This document shows, one piece after another, positions 11,466-19,361 of a stretch of 64,000 bases of DNA (its first letter is position 1; each line of letters starts with the position of its first letter). Origin of the DNA: Shimia sp. CNT1-13L.2 (GTDB lineage Bacteria; Pseudomonadota; Alphaproteobacteria; Rhodobacterales; Rhodobacteraceae). Where the stretch lies: contig NZ_JANDJO010000001.1 of the NCBI RefSeq assembly GCF_024331145.1, positions 1 to 64,000 of the forward strand, read 5' to 3'. A program made the translations under genes and the position numbers. The notes beneath the pieces were generated by a model. The model was given only the letters and a program-made list of their open reading frames with translations. It was not told where the DNA came from and did no database searches.

Positions 11466-11504
11466 ATACCGTCGCAATACCGACGCATTACCGACGTGAT
11501 ACCG
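11466..11504 (+). promoter_or_regulatory. Phased 11-bp direct repeats, site A
   Basis: Four units start at 11466, 11477, 11488 and 11499: ATACCGTCGCA, ATACCGACGCA, TTACCGACGTG and ATACCG. The exact 11-bp period places each unit on the same DNA face. The array ends about 105 bp before the start of the channel gene. The same motif recurs at 14551-14583 and 41942-41974. Confidence 0.7.
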
Positions 11505-11608
11505 CAGCCCTATTTGGCGCATTAACCAACCGTCGCAACCGCCTGACATCCCCCGCGCAATGATCCCGATCAAAGCCCGTCTTGCCCGATAGTGCCCATG
11601 CTGACCCC

Positions 11609-12388
11609 ATGAGCACCGACAACCCAACCGGCCTCGACGCCTACAAACCCGCGGAAATCGCCCGTCTGGTCGAAACTGCCGGCGTGGCCAAGGCCCGCCT
11701 TACCCTGTCACAAACCCTGACCCTCGCCCTCCTCGCAGGGGCCTTCATCGGCTTTGGCGGCGCGGCCTACACCATGGTGATGAGCGGCGTCGACCCCACC
11801 TTCGGCCCCGCCCGTTTTCTCGGCGGGGTGGTCTTTTGCCTTGGTCTCATCCTCGTGGTCGTGGGCGGGGCCGAACTCTTTACCGGCAACGCCCTGATGA
11901 CCATGGCCGCAGTGGATCGCAAGATCCCCCTGTCCGCGCTTCTGCGCAACTGGACCATCGTCTATCTCGGCAACCTGATCGGCGCCGTGGGGCTGGCCCT
12001 CGCCTTTGGCCTCACCGGCCTTCTCGAGGGCGCGATGGGCGATACCGCCAGCGCCATCGCCCGCGCCAAGGCCACGCTCTCCCCGTCCGAGGCCTTCATG
12101 CGCGGGGCGCTGTGCAATGCGCTGGTCTGCCTTGCGGTCTGGCTCACCTTTGCGGCCCGCACCGTGGCGGGCAAGATCCTCGCCATCCTGTGGCCCATCG
12201 CGGGGTTTGTCCTCCTGGGGCTGGAACACTCGGTCGCCAATATGTACCTTTTCCCTCAAGGGCTTTTCGCCGGAGCCGAAGTGCCCCTCTCCGCCATTGC
12301 CGGCAACCTTCTCTGGGTCACCCTCGGCAACATACTCGGCGGCGCAGGTGGGGTCGCCCTGTCCTACCGCTTTGCCTATCTGCGCTAG
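11609..12388 (+). CDS. Formate/nitrite transporter (FNT) family channel
   Basis: This 259-residue inner-membrane protein has about six transmembrane helices and both family signatures: 'VVVGGAELFTGN' (residues about 85-96) and 'GALCNALVCLAVW' (about 170-182), followed by 'GLEHSVANMYLFP'. FNT proteins form pentameric channels for formate, nitrite or related small anions. Which substrate this one carries cannot be told from the sequence. The ATG at 11609 is preferred to an upstream TTG at 11582. The neighbours do not include a nitrite reductase or formate lyase. The phased-repeat site A lies upstream and may regulate it. Confidence 0.93.
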   Translation: MSTDNPTGLDAYKPAEIARLVETAGVAKARLTLSQTLTLALLAGAFIGFGGAAYTMVMSGVDPTFGPARFLGGVVFCLGLILVVVGGAELFTGNALMTMAAVDRKIPLSALLRNWTIVYLGNLIGAVGLALAFGLTGLLEGAMGDTASAIARAKATLSPSEAFMRGALCNALVCLAVWLTFAARTVAGKILAILWPIAGFVLLGLEHSVANMYLFPQGLFAGAEVPLSAIAGNLLWVTLGNILGGAGGVALSYRFAYLR

Positions 12389-12629
12389 CCCCTTGCCCGA
12401 CTCACCCCTGTTGCGTCACACTGATCCCATCACGAAACCCTATAGGGCGCTCCGGTTGCGCCCAGACACGCGTTTCGACACACCGCTTGAAAACAGCGAT
12501 CTGGCCCAGCGCCCACACCGCAGAAACTGCCCGGGCGCGCAGCCTTGCCAACGCAAAAAACCGTTGATGTCGACACGTTTGATACAGGCATTCTCGCGGC
12601 CGCGGCGCCCTCTGTCACAGGAGGACACT

Positions 12630-13100
12630 ATGGCCATTGCGTCCCGTCTCAAGCATCACCTCGATGCCAAGGGCCTGCCATTCGACATGCTTGCCCACCC
12701 CTATACCGCCACCGCCAGCGAAACCGCCGAACAGGCGCATATCCCCGGCGATCACCTTGCCAAATCGGTGCTGATCCACATGGAGGAAACTCCCTTTGTC
12801 GCCGTGGTGCCCAGCCACATGATGGTTGATCTGCACATGCTGCAATCGATCATGGACCGCCGCCTTGGCCTTGCGCCCGAAGACGAGGTTGCCGAGGTTT
12901 TCGAAGACTGCGAAATCGGCGCAGCGCCGCCCGTCGGCGTGGCCTATGGCGTGCCAACGATCATCGACAGACAGATGATGGGTCTGGATGACGTCTGGTT
13001 CGAAGCCGGCGATCACCGCACCCTCGTGCACATGAAAGGCCGTCACTTCGACCGCCTCATGGGCGATGCGAAAACCGGTTCATTCTGCTGTCTGCACTAG
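12630..13100 (+). CDS. YbaK/EbsC-type aminoacyl-tRNA deacylase domain protein
   Basis: This 156-residue single-domain protein belongs to the YbaK/ProX-like trans-editing family, which hydrolyses mischarged aminoacyl-tRNAs. The 'HIPGDHLAKSVLIHM' segment (about residues 36-50) carries the conserved lysine, and 'GVAYGVPTIIDRQM' and 'GDHRTLVHMKGRHFDRL' match the later conserved blocks. The start is fixed by AGGAGG eight bases before the ATG at 12630. The frame is open further upstream, but that part overlaps the FNT gene and has no start signal. The exact amino acid edited is unknown. Confidence 0.85.
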   Translation: MAIASRLKHHLDAKGLPFDMLAHPYTATASETAEQAHIPGDHLAKSVLIHMEETPFVAVVPSHMMVDLHMLQSIMDRRLGLAPEDEVAEVFEDCEIGAAPPVGVAYGVPTIIDRQMMGLDDVWFEAGDHRTLVHMKGRHFDRLMGDAKTGSFCCLH

Positions 13101-13190
13101 GCACCATTGGGTGATGGTGGCGGCCTTCCGCTTGTGTTCATTGGACTTTCCGCAGGTTCGATGCCATCTTTGTGAAAAAGGCCGAGCACA

Positions 13191-13685
13191 ATGACCGCCC
13201 CCAAAGACCCGTTCCAACCGCTTGACGACGACGCCCGCGCGCTCGCCCGTCAGCTGATCTCCGGCGCCACCTACGGCGCCCTCGCGGTGCTCGACCCGGC
13301 CTCCGGGGCGCCCTCTGTCACCCGCATCGCCATCGGTACCGATCTTGACGGCACGCCCGTCACCCTGATCTCGAGCCTGTCCTCCCACACTGCCGCGCTC
13401 AGGGCCGATCCCCGCTGTTCCCTGCTGCTTGGCGAGCCGGGACCAAAAGGCGATCCTCTCACCCATCCCCGCCTGACACTGGAGTGCACGGCCACCTTCC
13501 TGCCGCGCGACACGAGCCATCATCCGGTGTTGCGCGATCACTATCTGCAGACCCACCCCAAGGCGAAACTCTACATCGACTTTGCCGATTTCACCTTCGT
13601 ACGTTTCACCCTCACCCGCGCCCTGTTGAACGCGGGATTTGGCAAGGCCTTCAAATTCGATGAGGGCGATCTCGGCGGCGCGTGA
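13191..13685 (+). CDS. HugZ/pyridoxamine-phosphate-oxidase-like split-barrel protein
   Basis: This 164-residue protein matches the FMN-binding split-barrel family that includes the haem-utilisation protein HugZ/HutZ. Typical features are the N-terminal 'DDDARALARQLISGATYGALAVLDPASGAPSVTRI', the central 'LSSHTAALRADPRCSLLLGEPGPKGDP' and the 'KLYIDFADFTFVRF' strand. HugZ members bind flavin or haem. No haem-uptake genes are adjacent, so the substrate is left open. The gene ends three bases from the end of the convergent isomerase-like gene. Confidence 0.82.
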   Translation: MTAPKDPFQPLDDDARALARQLISGATYGALAVLDPASGAPSVTRIAIGTDLDGTPVTLISSLSSHTAALRADPRCSLLLGEPGPKGDPLTHPRLTLECTATFLPRDTSHHPVLRDHYLQTHPKAKLYIDFADFTFVRFTLTRALLNAGFGKAFKFDEGDLGGA

Positions 13686-13687
13686 CC

Positions 13688-14503
13688 CTACTGCGCCAGC
13701 CCCAGCGCCTCGAGGTGTTTCACACTCTCTTCCACCCGGTCGAAATCGTTGATCTCGACAATCAGATGCGGGTTTGCTTTGGTCCGCTTGATCGCCTCGA
13801 ACACGCCGTGCCACGTGATGTTGCCACAGCCCAGGGGCCAGTGACGGTCGGCATACCCATCCGTGTCCTGCAAATGTACATGGCCCAGCATGGCACCTGC
13901 ATGGGAAATGAACCGGTCCGCCGGCGGCGCGCCACAGATCGTGTGGGCCCAATGCGCATGCCCGGTATCCACCGACAACCGCAGCGCCGCGCTGTCGGCC
14001 GCCTCGATCACCGCCATCCGGTCACCCGGATCGGTATCCTTGATGTTCTCCATCACCATCTCGACCCCAAGGTCCTCGGCCCGGGTCAACGCAGGTCCAA
14101 GCGTGTCGAGAATGGCGCTGACCCGCTTTTCGCGATCCTTCGGTCCATTGTCCAGATTGTCCCGATCCCAGGGATCATAGGGCGAATGAATGACCATCTG
14201 CACCGCCCCCAACTGCTCGCAGACATTCAGCGCCTGCTCAAGCCGGGTCTGAACAACCGCGCGCACCTCCTTGTCGCGCGTATGCAGTTCAAAGCCCGAA
14301 AACGGCCCATGAATACCCAGCCGCCCGTCCCAGCCATCCAGCTTGGACTTGGCCATGTCGATAAAGGGCTCGGCATTGTTCAGGATGTCCGCCATACAGA
14401 ATTCGGGCAGTTCGAGATCGCGGTCCTTCTCGAACAGCCAGTCCCTGTGCCTGTCGAGATCCAGCACGCTCAGCTGAGCGCCAACCACGGGCAAATCACT
14501 CAT
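13688..14503 (-). CDS. Sugar phosphate isomerase/epimerase (xylose isomerase-like TIM barrel)
   Basis: This 271-residue protein has the AP-endonuclease-2/xylose-isomerase-like TIM-barrel pattern. Metal-ligand candidates occur in order: 'VIHSPYDPW', 'VEMVMENI' (Glu), 'LSVDTGHAHW' (Asp/His), 'GHVHLQDTDGYADRHWPLGCGNI' (His-x-Asp) and 'LIVEINDFDRV' (Glu). It probably isomerises or epimerises a sugar or polyol in the cytoplasm; the substrate is unknown. The start at 14503 has GGAGGG spaced correctly. The frame extends to 14587 without a better start. The phased-repeat site B lies just upstream. Confidence 0.82.
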   Translation of the reverse strand: MSDLPVVGAQLSVLDLDRHRDWLFEKDRDLELPEFCMADILNNAEPFIDMAKSKLDGWDGRLGIHGPFSGFELHTRDKEVRAVVQTRLEQALNVCEQLGAVQMVIHSPYDPWDRDNLDNGPKDREKRVSAILDTLGPALTRAEDLGVEMVMENIKDTDPGDRMAVIEAADSAALRLSVDTGHAHWAHTICGAPPADRFISHAGAMLGHVHLQDTDGYADRHWPLGCGNITWHGVFEAIKRTKANPHLIVEINDFDRVEESVKHLEALGLAQ

Positions 14504-14550
14504 CTCGCATCCCTCCAATGCCAAAACAAAACGACGGTGCGCCGAAAACC

Positions 14551-14583
14551 GCACCGCCGCAATACCGTCATGATACCGACGTG
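14551..14583 (+). promoter_or_regulatory. Phased 11-bp direct repeats, site B
   Basis: Units start at 14551 (GCACCGCCGCA), 14562 (ATACCGTCATG) and 14573 (ATACCGACGTG), each exactly 11 bp apart. The array lies 48-80 bp upstream of the ATG of the minus-strand isomerase-like gene. It matches sites A and C in unit sequence and spacing. Confidence 0.68.
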
Positions 14584-14611
14584 CCACAGACAGGCAAATT
14601 CGCCCCTCGGA

Positions 14612-15193
14612 CTACTCTGTGACGGTCAGCCCCAAAAGCCGCCAGGCCTGCATTCCGCCGCGATAGTAAAACAGCTTTTCTGCCGGAAACCCTGCCGCGA
14701 TCATCCGGCGCGCCGCAGTGGGCGACTGGCCGCACCAGTTGCCGTTGCAATACAGCGCAACCTTCTTGGCCTCGTCACAGATGAACCCGTCGAAATCGAT
14801 CTCGCACCCCAGTTCGTCCAACCGGTCTGCGGCTTCGGTATAGGGAATATTGATGGCACCGGGAATCGCGCCACTTTCATAGTTGGGCACCACCCGACTA
14901 TCGACAACAATGGCCTCGGGATCTTGCAGCATTTCAAGGATTTCCAACTCGCCAATCGGTGTCACGCCCGGCGCGGGAACCATCGGCTGAACACAGAAGT
15001 TCGGACAGGGCCGCGAGGTGCGCGCCCAATCACCGCCAATCACGTTCGACGTGTCCTGCACCCGCTGGATTTCAACGGCTCCTTCTTCCGTCTGCACCTC
15101 GACCCAAGGAACATCCGGTGCAATAGAAACCTCGTTCGCCCAAGCCGGCATCGCGCTGATCACCAACGCGGAAACAACTTTCAATAAACGCAT
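14612..15193 (-). CDS. Exported rhodanese-like protein
   Basis: This 193-residue protein has a signal peptide (MRLLKVVSALVISAMPAWA) and one rhodanese domain. The domain has 'IVVDSRVVPNYESGAIPGAINIPY' (CDC25/rhodanese strand-loop) and an active loop with cysteines in 'LYCNGNWCGQSPTAAR', followed by the usual 'FYYRGGMQAW'. The CxGxxC loop resembles periplasmic rhodaneses that handle sulfur or redox chemistry rather than classical thiosulfate transferases. The start at 15193 follows GGGAGA; an alternative ATG at 15205 would absorb that site. The next gene upstream on this strand (15224) is also exported, and the two may be cotranscribed. Confidence 0.83.
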   Translation of the reverse strand: MRLLKVVSALVISAMPAWANEVSIAPDVPWVEVQTEEGAVEIQRVQDTSNVIGGDWARTSRPCPNFCVQPMVPAPGVTPIGELEILEMLQDPEAIVVDSRVVPNYESGAIPGAINIPYTEAADRLDELGCEIDFDGFICDEAKKVALYCNGNWCGQSPTAARRMIAAGFPAEKLFYYRGGMQAWRLLGLTVTE

Positions 15194-15223
15194 TTTTTCT
15201 CCCAAATACTGCCCGTCTCGGCG

Positions 15224-15721
15224 CTAGTTGATGTCGCCGAATTGACCAATCACATCGGCGATCGGCGTAAAATACTTTGCTTCGCTCGGGCTGACGTCAC
15301 GCAACAAGGTTTCCGCCCGTGCCACGTTCTGGCGAAACACTTTGCGTGCTTGCGGCATCGCCTCTTGCGTCACGGCCTTCATGCGAAATCCCCCTTCCCG
15401 CAGCCGCCCCGCCGAAGTGTCAGTGTTGGCACGCACGAATTGGTAGAGGTTCCTGCTCACTCGCGTCAGGGCGACCTCGGCTTCCCAGTAACCCGCATTA
15501 TGCGAAAGCACCTTCGCGCCGGCCCGGTAGGACTGTTGAAAACAATCAACCTTATACTCAGCCACCACCTTCGAACAGGTCTCGAATCCCTCCTCCAGGA
15601 TACTGACAACTTTTGCGGTTTGGGTTTGGGACAACCCTACGCCACCACCGTCCTGCGCCCGGGCAGAAAAACTACCCAGACACAAGGCAAGTACACTCAC
15701 TTTACCGATCCAACCTTTCAT
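15224..15721 (-). CDS. Hypothetical exported helical protein
   Basis: This 165-residue protein has an N-terminal signal peptide (MKGWIGKVSVLALCLGSFSARA). The mature part is predicted mostly helical, with two cysteines (EEGFETCSKVVAEYKVDCFQQSY) about 14 residues apart that could form a disulfide. The C-terminal half 'RKVFRQNVARAETLLRDVSPSEAKYFTPIADVIGQFGDI' is amphipathic. I do not recognise the family. It lies immediately upstream of the rhodanese-like gene, with a short gap, and directly downstream of the UspA pair on the same strand. Confidence 0.7.
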   Translation of the reverse strand: MKGWIGKVSVLALCLGSFSARAQDGGGVGLSQTQTAKVVSILEEGFETCSKVVAEYKVDCFQQSYRAGAKVLSHNAGYWEAEVALTRVSRNLYQFVRANTDTSAGRLREGGFRMKAVTQEAMPQARKVFRQNVARAETLLRDVSPSEAKYFTPIADVIGQFGDIN

Positions 15722-15730
15722 GGATCAGGC

Positions 15731-16135
15731 TCAGCGCATCACATGCACGGCACATTGCGCATGACGCACAACCCGCGCTGCTGTCGAGCCAAGAAGATAA
15801 TCGCTCAGTCCCGGCCGGTGTGATGCCATGACGATGCAATCGACATCATGCTCATCCGCGTACTCGAGGATCGTCCGCCCGGAATGCCCTGATACCACAG
15901 CCACTTCGAGTCCGGTGCCTTGCAGGTCTTCCGACAGCCCATCAGACATGGCGGAAATGTTGTGCTCAATCTGGCCCTCGGGCAACTGCTGCACGATATA
16001 GTCCGGGATCGCCTCAAGAACGGTCAGGGCCGTGATACGCGCCCCTTCATCCGCCAGAAGCTTGGCAATCTTCACCACTTCTGCAGTGCGCGGATCGTGG
16101 TCCGCGGCAATCGGTACAAGGATGTTCTTATACAT
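15731..16135 (-). CDS. Universal stress protein UspA family (copy 2)
   Basis: This 134-residue single-domain Usp protein starts 'MYKNILVPIAADHD' and ends with the ATP-binding type motif 'ASHRPGLSDYLLGSTAARVVRHAQCAVHV', matching the G-x2-G-x9-G-S/T family pattern approximately. It is clearly paralogous to the gene at 16159; the last 60 residues are nearly the same, so a local duplication is likely. Such proteins bind ATP and modulate stress survival. The hypothetical exported gene follows after nine bases. Confidence 0.92.
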   Translation of the reverse strand: MYKNILVPIAADHDPRTAEVVKIAKLLADEGARITALTVLEAIPDYIVQQLPEGQIEHNISAMSDGLSEDLQGTGLEVAVVSGHSGRTILEYADEHDVDCIVMASHRPGLSDYLLGSTAARVVRHAQCAVHVMR

Positions 16136-16158
16136 GTCGTTTCTCCAGCTTTTCGACG

Positions 16159-16569
16159 TCAGCGCACAACGTGAACGGCACAGCGCGCATGGCGAACAAC
16201 GCGTGCGGCGGTGCTACCCAACAGATAGTCCTGCATCCCGGGCCGATGCGATGCAATCACGATCAGATTGACATCGTGTTCGTCGGCCCAATCAACAATA
16301 GTGCGTCCAGAATGGCCTTCAACCACAACGCCCTCGACATCAGCATCCGCATCGCGGGCCAGGTCTTCAAGCGATTGCACGATGGCACCACGTGCCTTTT
16401 CGTGAAAGCCTTCGGGGACATAGTTGATTGCATAGGCCGGCAATTGGTCCATCACGTGGATCATGGTGATCTTGCCACCATCATCCAACAGCTTGACGGC
16501 AACCGCGACCGAGGCTGCGACGTTTCTATCGTCGTCAAAGGACACGGGAACAAGAATATGTTTGTACAT
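16159..16569 (-). CDS. Universal stress protein UspA family (copy 1)
   Basis: This 136-residue Usp protein begins 'MYKHILVPVSFDDD' and ends 'ASHRPGMQDYLLGSTAARVVRHARCAVHVVR'. The start at 16569 aligns with its tandem paralogue. Some 15 further codons are open upstream but do not belong to the family. Only 23 bases separate it from copy 2, so the pair is probably one transcript. It is a cytoplasmic nucleotide-binding stress protein; no regulator is adjacent. Confidence 0.92.
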   Translation of the reverse strand: MYKHILVPVSFDDDRNVAASVAVAVKLLDDGGKITMIHVMDQLPAYAINYVPEGFHEKARGAIVQSLEDLARDADADVEGVVVEGHSGRTIVDWADEHDVNLIVIASHRPGMQDYLLGSTAARVVRHARCAVHVVR

Positions 16570-16651
16570 TGCGCCACTCCTTCCGAGTGTCCCAAGCCTA
16601 GGGCGAACCCGCATCAGTCGCCTTGATTCAGGTCAGACCCGTTTTGCAACC

Positions 16652-16972
16652 TCAGTCAAAGGCCTCGGCAACATCATACATCACCGGCTCGAAGCTGCGG
16701 CACAGCTGGTTGATCTTGCGGTTCCTCTCGCGCATCTCGTCGCTGCGCAGCATCGCCTGAAAGTCCTCGCGCCTCTCCCATTGCGAGTAGTTGGCAATCC
16801 GCGTCTGCGCATCGTTCACGTGCAACCCCGCCGCAATGAAACCGGGTTGCTTGGAGATAAAAGTCTCATAGGCGTCGGTCAGGGCGTCCATAAGATCCTG
16901 GCAGGTTCCCGGCGTCATTTCGAACGTCGTGATGACTGTTTGATGGCTCGCATTCTTGGAAATCTTGGGCAT
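16652..16972 (-). CDS. Antibiotic biosynthesis monooxygenase (ABM) domain protein
   Basis: This 106-residue protein has a ferredoxin-like dimeric alpha/beta-barrel pattern: 'TVITTFEMTPGTCQDLMDALTDAYETFISKQPGFIAAGLHVNDAQTRIANYSQWERREDFQAM'. The 'QPGFIAAxLHxNxDxxRxxNYxQW' block is typical of ABM-family quinol or haem monooxygenase relatives, though the function is often unknown. The ATG at 16972 is preceded by AGGAGGAG. It is divergent from the outer-membrane-like gene at 17097. Confidence 0.85.
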   Translation of the reverse strand: MPKISKNASHQTVITTFEMTPGTCQDLMDALTDAYETFISKQPGFIAAGLHVNDAQTRIANYSQWERREDFQAMLRSDEMRERNRKINQLCRSFEPVMYDVAEAFD

Positions 16973-17096
16973 GGGCTCCTCCTCTAAGTTCAGCTTAGAC
17001 CAGCCCTGGCAAATCTGGCTAGGAGTTTTTGGCACCGGAAACATGTGGTTAACCGATAATTTACCTTCCTTCCCAAATGCTTGAACGGAGGGTGCC

Positions 17097-17741
17097 ATGA
17101 TCCGAACGCTGCTATTTCTCCTGTTTGCCGCAACACCCGCCCTGTCCGGGCCGTGGATGCGTGACCAGGGGAATGGCTTTGCATCCTTCGCAACGGAAAG
17201 CCCCATAACACCCGGTTCCGCCAGCTACAGTTCGCTCTACATCGAATATGGCCTGCGGCCTCGGCTCACTCTGGGTTTCGACGGCGGCAGCGATTTCACC
17301 GGATCGGGTAGTGCGCTCCTCTTCGCCCGTACCCCCCTATGGAACGGAAAACACAGCCGCCTGTCTGCCGACCTCGCTCTGGGCGCAGAATGGTATCCGG
17401 GGCTCCAAAGCCCCGTGATCCGCCCCGGCCTGTCATGGGGACGCAACTACCTCTTGCGCGACAAATCAGGCTGGATGGCGCTGGATACCACATGGTCTTG
17501 GCGCCCCAAGGACGACACCCACCGCCCCAAACTCGAAGCCACCCTCGGCCTTACCGTCACTGCCCGTAGCAAGGTCATGCTGCAATCCACCTGGGAACAC
17601 GCCAACGGCACGCACAGCCTGTCACTCACCCCGACCCACGTCTACCGCTTCGGCAAAAACAGCTTCCTCACCTCCGCCGTCGTTCTCCACCAATCGCCGC
17701 GCCCATCCGCCTTCAAATTCGGGGTTTGGTACACATTCTGA
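17097..17741 (+). CDS. Hypothetical outer-membrane beta-barrel-like protein
   Basis: This 214-residue protein has a signal peptide (MIRTLLFLLFAATPALSG). It is followed by alternating amphipathic strands rich in aromatic residues, such as 'LYIEYGLRPRLTLGFDGG', 'LSADLALGAEWYPG' and 'MALDTTWSWRP', and it ends in Phe (FGVWYTF). A terminal Phe is the usual signal for outer-membrane barrel insertion. I infer a small 8-10-strand barrel of unknown role. No partner gene is evident. Confidence 0.72.
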   Translation: MIRTLLFLLFAATPALSGPWMRDQGNGFASFATESPITPGSASYSSLYIEYGLRPRLTLGFDGGSDFTGSGSALLFARTPLWNGKHSRLSADLALGAEWYPGLQSPVIRPGLSWGRNYLLRDKSGWMALDTTWSWRPKDDTHRPKLEATLGLTVTARSKVMLQSTWEHANGTHSLSLTPTHVYRFGKNSFLTSAVVLHQSPRPSAFKFGVWYTF

Positions 17742-17860
17742 CACTGGCGTTTCCGTGAATTGAATTTGCCCCCTGCCTTTGGCATACTTCGCACAAAGGT
17801 TCTGATCTTCGGGACATCGTGAAAACACGAGGCCGGCGGTCGCTAGTCGAGGCAGACAAC

Positions 17861-18181
17861 ATGAAACGTATCCTGTGCGCGGCACTGCTGGCCGCATTCG
17901 TAGTTCCCGCCATGCCCGAACCGGTCGAGGCCGGCGTCATTTCACGCGCCTGCAACAAGTCCGACCGCAAGGCCGCCTCGCGCCGCATGTGCCGCTGCAT
18001 GCAGCAGGTCGCCGATCAAAGCCTGTCACGCAACGATCAGAAACTCGCCGCGACCTTCTTCAAAGACCCCCACAAGGCACAGGAAATCCGCCAGTCCGAC
18101 CGCCGCAGCCACGAACGGTTCTGGCTGCGCTACAAGGATTTCGGTAGCGTCTTCGCCGCCAGCTGCGGGCATCTGAACTAA
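17861..18181 (+). CDS. Small exported Cys-containing hypothetical protein
   Basis: This 106-residue protein begins with a signal peptide (MKRILCAALLAAFVVPAMPEPVEA). The mature basic domain has four cysteines (SRACNKS, RRMCRCM and a C-terminal AASCGHLN), probably forming disulfides in the periplasm. I chose the ATG at 17861, which starts the signal peptide; a GTG 14 codons upstream would add a charged leader. The family is common in Rhodobacteraceae as far as I can judge, but no function is known to me. Confidence 0.72.
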   Translation: MKRILCAALLAAFVVPAMPEPVEAGVISRACNKSDRKAASRRMCRCMQQVADQSLSRNDQKLAATFFKDPHKAQEIRQSDRRSHERFWLRYKDFGSVFAASCGHLN

Positions 18182-18216
18182 CCCGCACTTTTCAACCACC
18201 TTAAACTAACAATCCT

Positions 18217-18239
18217 CCCTTTCGCGCCCGGCGAAAGGG
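18217..18239 (+). terminator. Perfect 9-bp stem-loop after the small exported protein gene
   Basis: CCCTTTCGC pairs with GCGAAAGGG around GCCCG, 36 bases after the stop codon at 18181. It is followed by a T/A-rich run (caatctatttattta) rather than a clean T-tract. It is probably a terminator. Confidence 0.55.
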
Positions 18240-18330
18240 CAATCTATTTATTTACCGCCATTTTCGAAGCGTGTAGCGTGCCATCCGAACGCCCGTAGTT
18301 TCACAAAATCGGAATCCGGAGAAACAGGAC

Positions 18331-19296
18331 ATGCTCGCCAAAGGTGTGACATTGCGCGGCCTCGAAGTCTTCGAGGCCCTTGCCCACAGCGGCTCGGTCG
18401 CCCAGGCCGCCGAAGCAACCGGCCTGTCGCAACCCGCTGTCAGCCAGCAAATCAAGAACCTGGAGGCCGCCCTTGGCGCAGACCTCGTGGACCACGGCAA
18501 ACGCCCAATGCGCCTGACCCCGGCCGGGCGCAGCTTCCTCGCCCGCACCACCTCGGTTCTGTCCGAACTGCGTCTGGCCCAGTCCGAGTTGTCAGTGATG
18601 GACCTGTCCCATCTGACCACGCTCAACATGGGAATCATCGACGACTTCGACAACGACCTCACGCCGCGCCTCGTGACCGTTCTGGCCGAAAGCCTCACCA
18701 ACTGCCGCTTCAAGCTGATCACGGCCGCCAGCCATGAAATCACCCAGGCCATGAAAACCCGCGACCTGCACCTTGGGGTCTCGGCCAGCACCGGCGAAGT
18801 TCTGAGCGGGGTCACCGAATACCCGCTGGCCCGCGATCCCTTCATCATCGTCGCCCCCCGCGGCCAGCTGCCGACGGGCGGTGTCACTCTCGATCACCTC
18901 AACAGCCTGCCCTTCGTACGCTACGAACGCGAACAGCTGATTTCACGCATGGTCGATGCCCACCTGTCGCGCGAACGGCTCGACTTTCCCGATCGGTTCG
19001 AAATCGGCAGCCACCTTGCCCTGATGGCCCTTGTGGCGCGTGGCATCGGCTGGACCATCACCACCCCGCTCGGCTACATGCGCGCCACCCGGTTCCACGA
19101 ACAGGTCGAGGCGCACCCCCTGCCCTTTGCGCCGTTCCACCGCAATATTTCGCTGTTTGCCAGCAGCGACTGGGCCGACCGTGTCCCCCGCGACGTCAGC
19201 CAGACCATGCGCCGCCTGATCCAGACCCACATCATCGAACCGGGTTTGAAAAATCTGCCGTGGCTGGAAGGCGAACTGCGCCTGATCGACGGCTAA
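18331..19296 (+). CDS. LysR family transcriptional regulator
   Basis: This 321-residue protein has an N-terminal winged helix-turn-helix (VFEALAHSGSVAQAAEATGLSQPAVSQQIKNLE, about residues 11-43). A long linker helix and a LysR substrate-binding domain follow (for example 'LNMGIIDDFDNDLTPRL' and 'DLHLGVSASTG'). It would bind DNA as a tetramer and respond to a small molecule. Its target is not clear: the adjacent genes are a convergent phosphatase and a small exported protein, and no divergent partner lies close. The start is assigned at the ATG at 18331. Confidence 0.93.
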   Translation: MLAKGVTLRGLEVFEALAHSGSVAQAAEATGLSQPAVSQQIKNLEAALGADLVDHGKRPMRLTPAGRSFLARTTSVLSELRLAQSELSVMDLSHLTTLNMGIIDDFDNDLTPRLVTVLAESLTNCRFKLITAASHEITQAMKTRDLHLGVSASTGEVLSGVTEYPLARDPFIIVAPRGQLPTGGVTLDHLNSLPFVRYEREQLISRMVDAHLSRERLDFPDRFEIGSHLALMALVARGIGWTITTPLGYMRATRFHEQVEAHPLPFAPFHRNISLFASSDWADRVPRDVSQTMRRLIQTHIIEPGLKNLPWLEGELRLIDG

Positions 19297-19325
19297 GTCA
19301 CGTCCAAGAAGTTTGGAATGGAACT

Positions 19326-19345
19326 GCCCGGCGGCAACGCCGGGC
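19326..19345. terminator. GC-rich hairpin between convergent lysR and phosphatase genes
   Basis: GCCCGGCG pairs with CGCCGGGC around a GCAA tetraloop. It sits between two convergent stop codons and may end both transcripts. There is no T-tract. It is nearly the same hairpin as at 6017-6038. Confidence 0.55.
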
Positions 19346-19361
19346 TGCGCCTGCCAGCACC

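Noticed and set aside
12006-12629. Upstream extension of the YbaK-like gene
   Set aside because: The region overlaps the FNT gene in another frame and lacks family similarity; AGGAGG before 12630 fixes the start.
13682-15187. Plus-strand open frame antisense to the isomerase-like and rhodanese genes
   Set aside because: Both minus-strand genes have clear families, ribosome-binding sites and signal peptide; the antisense translation is basic, His/Arg/Pro-rich and unstructured.
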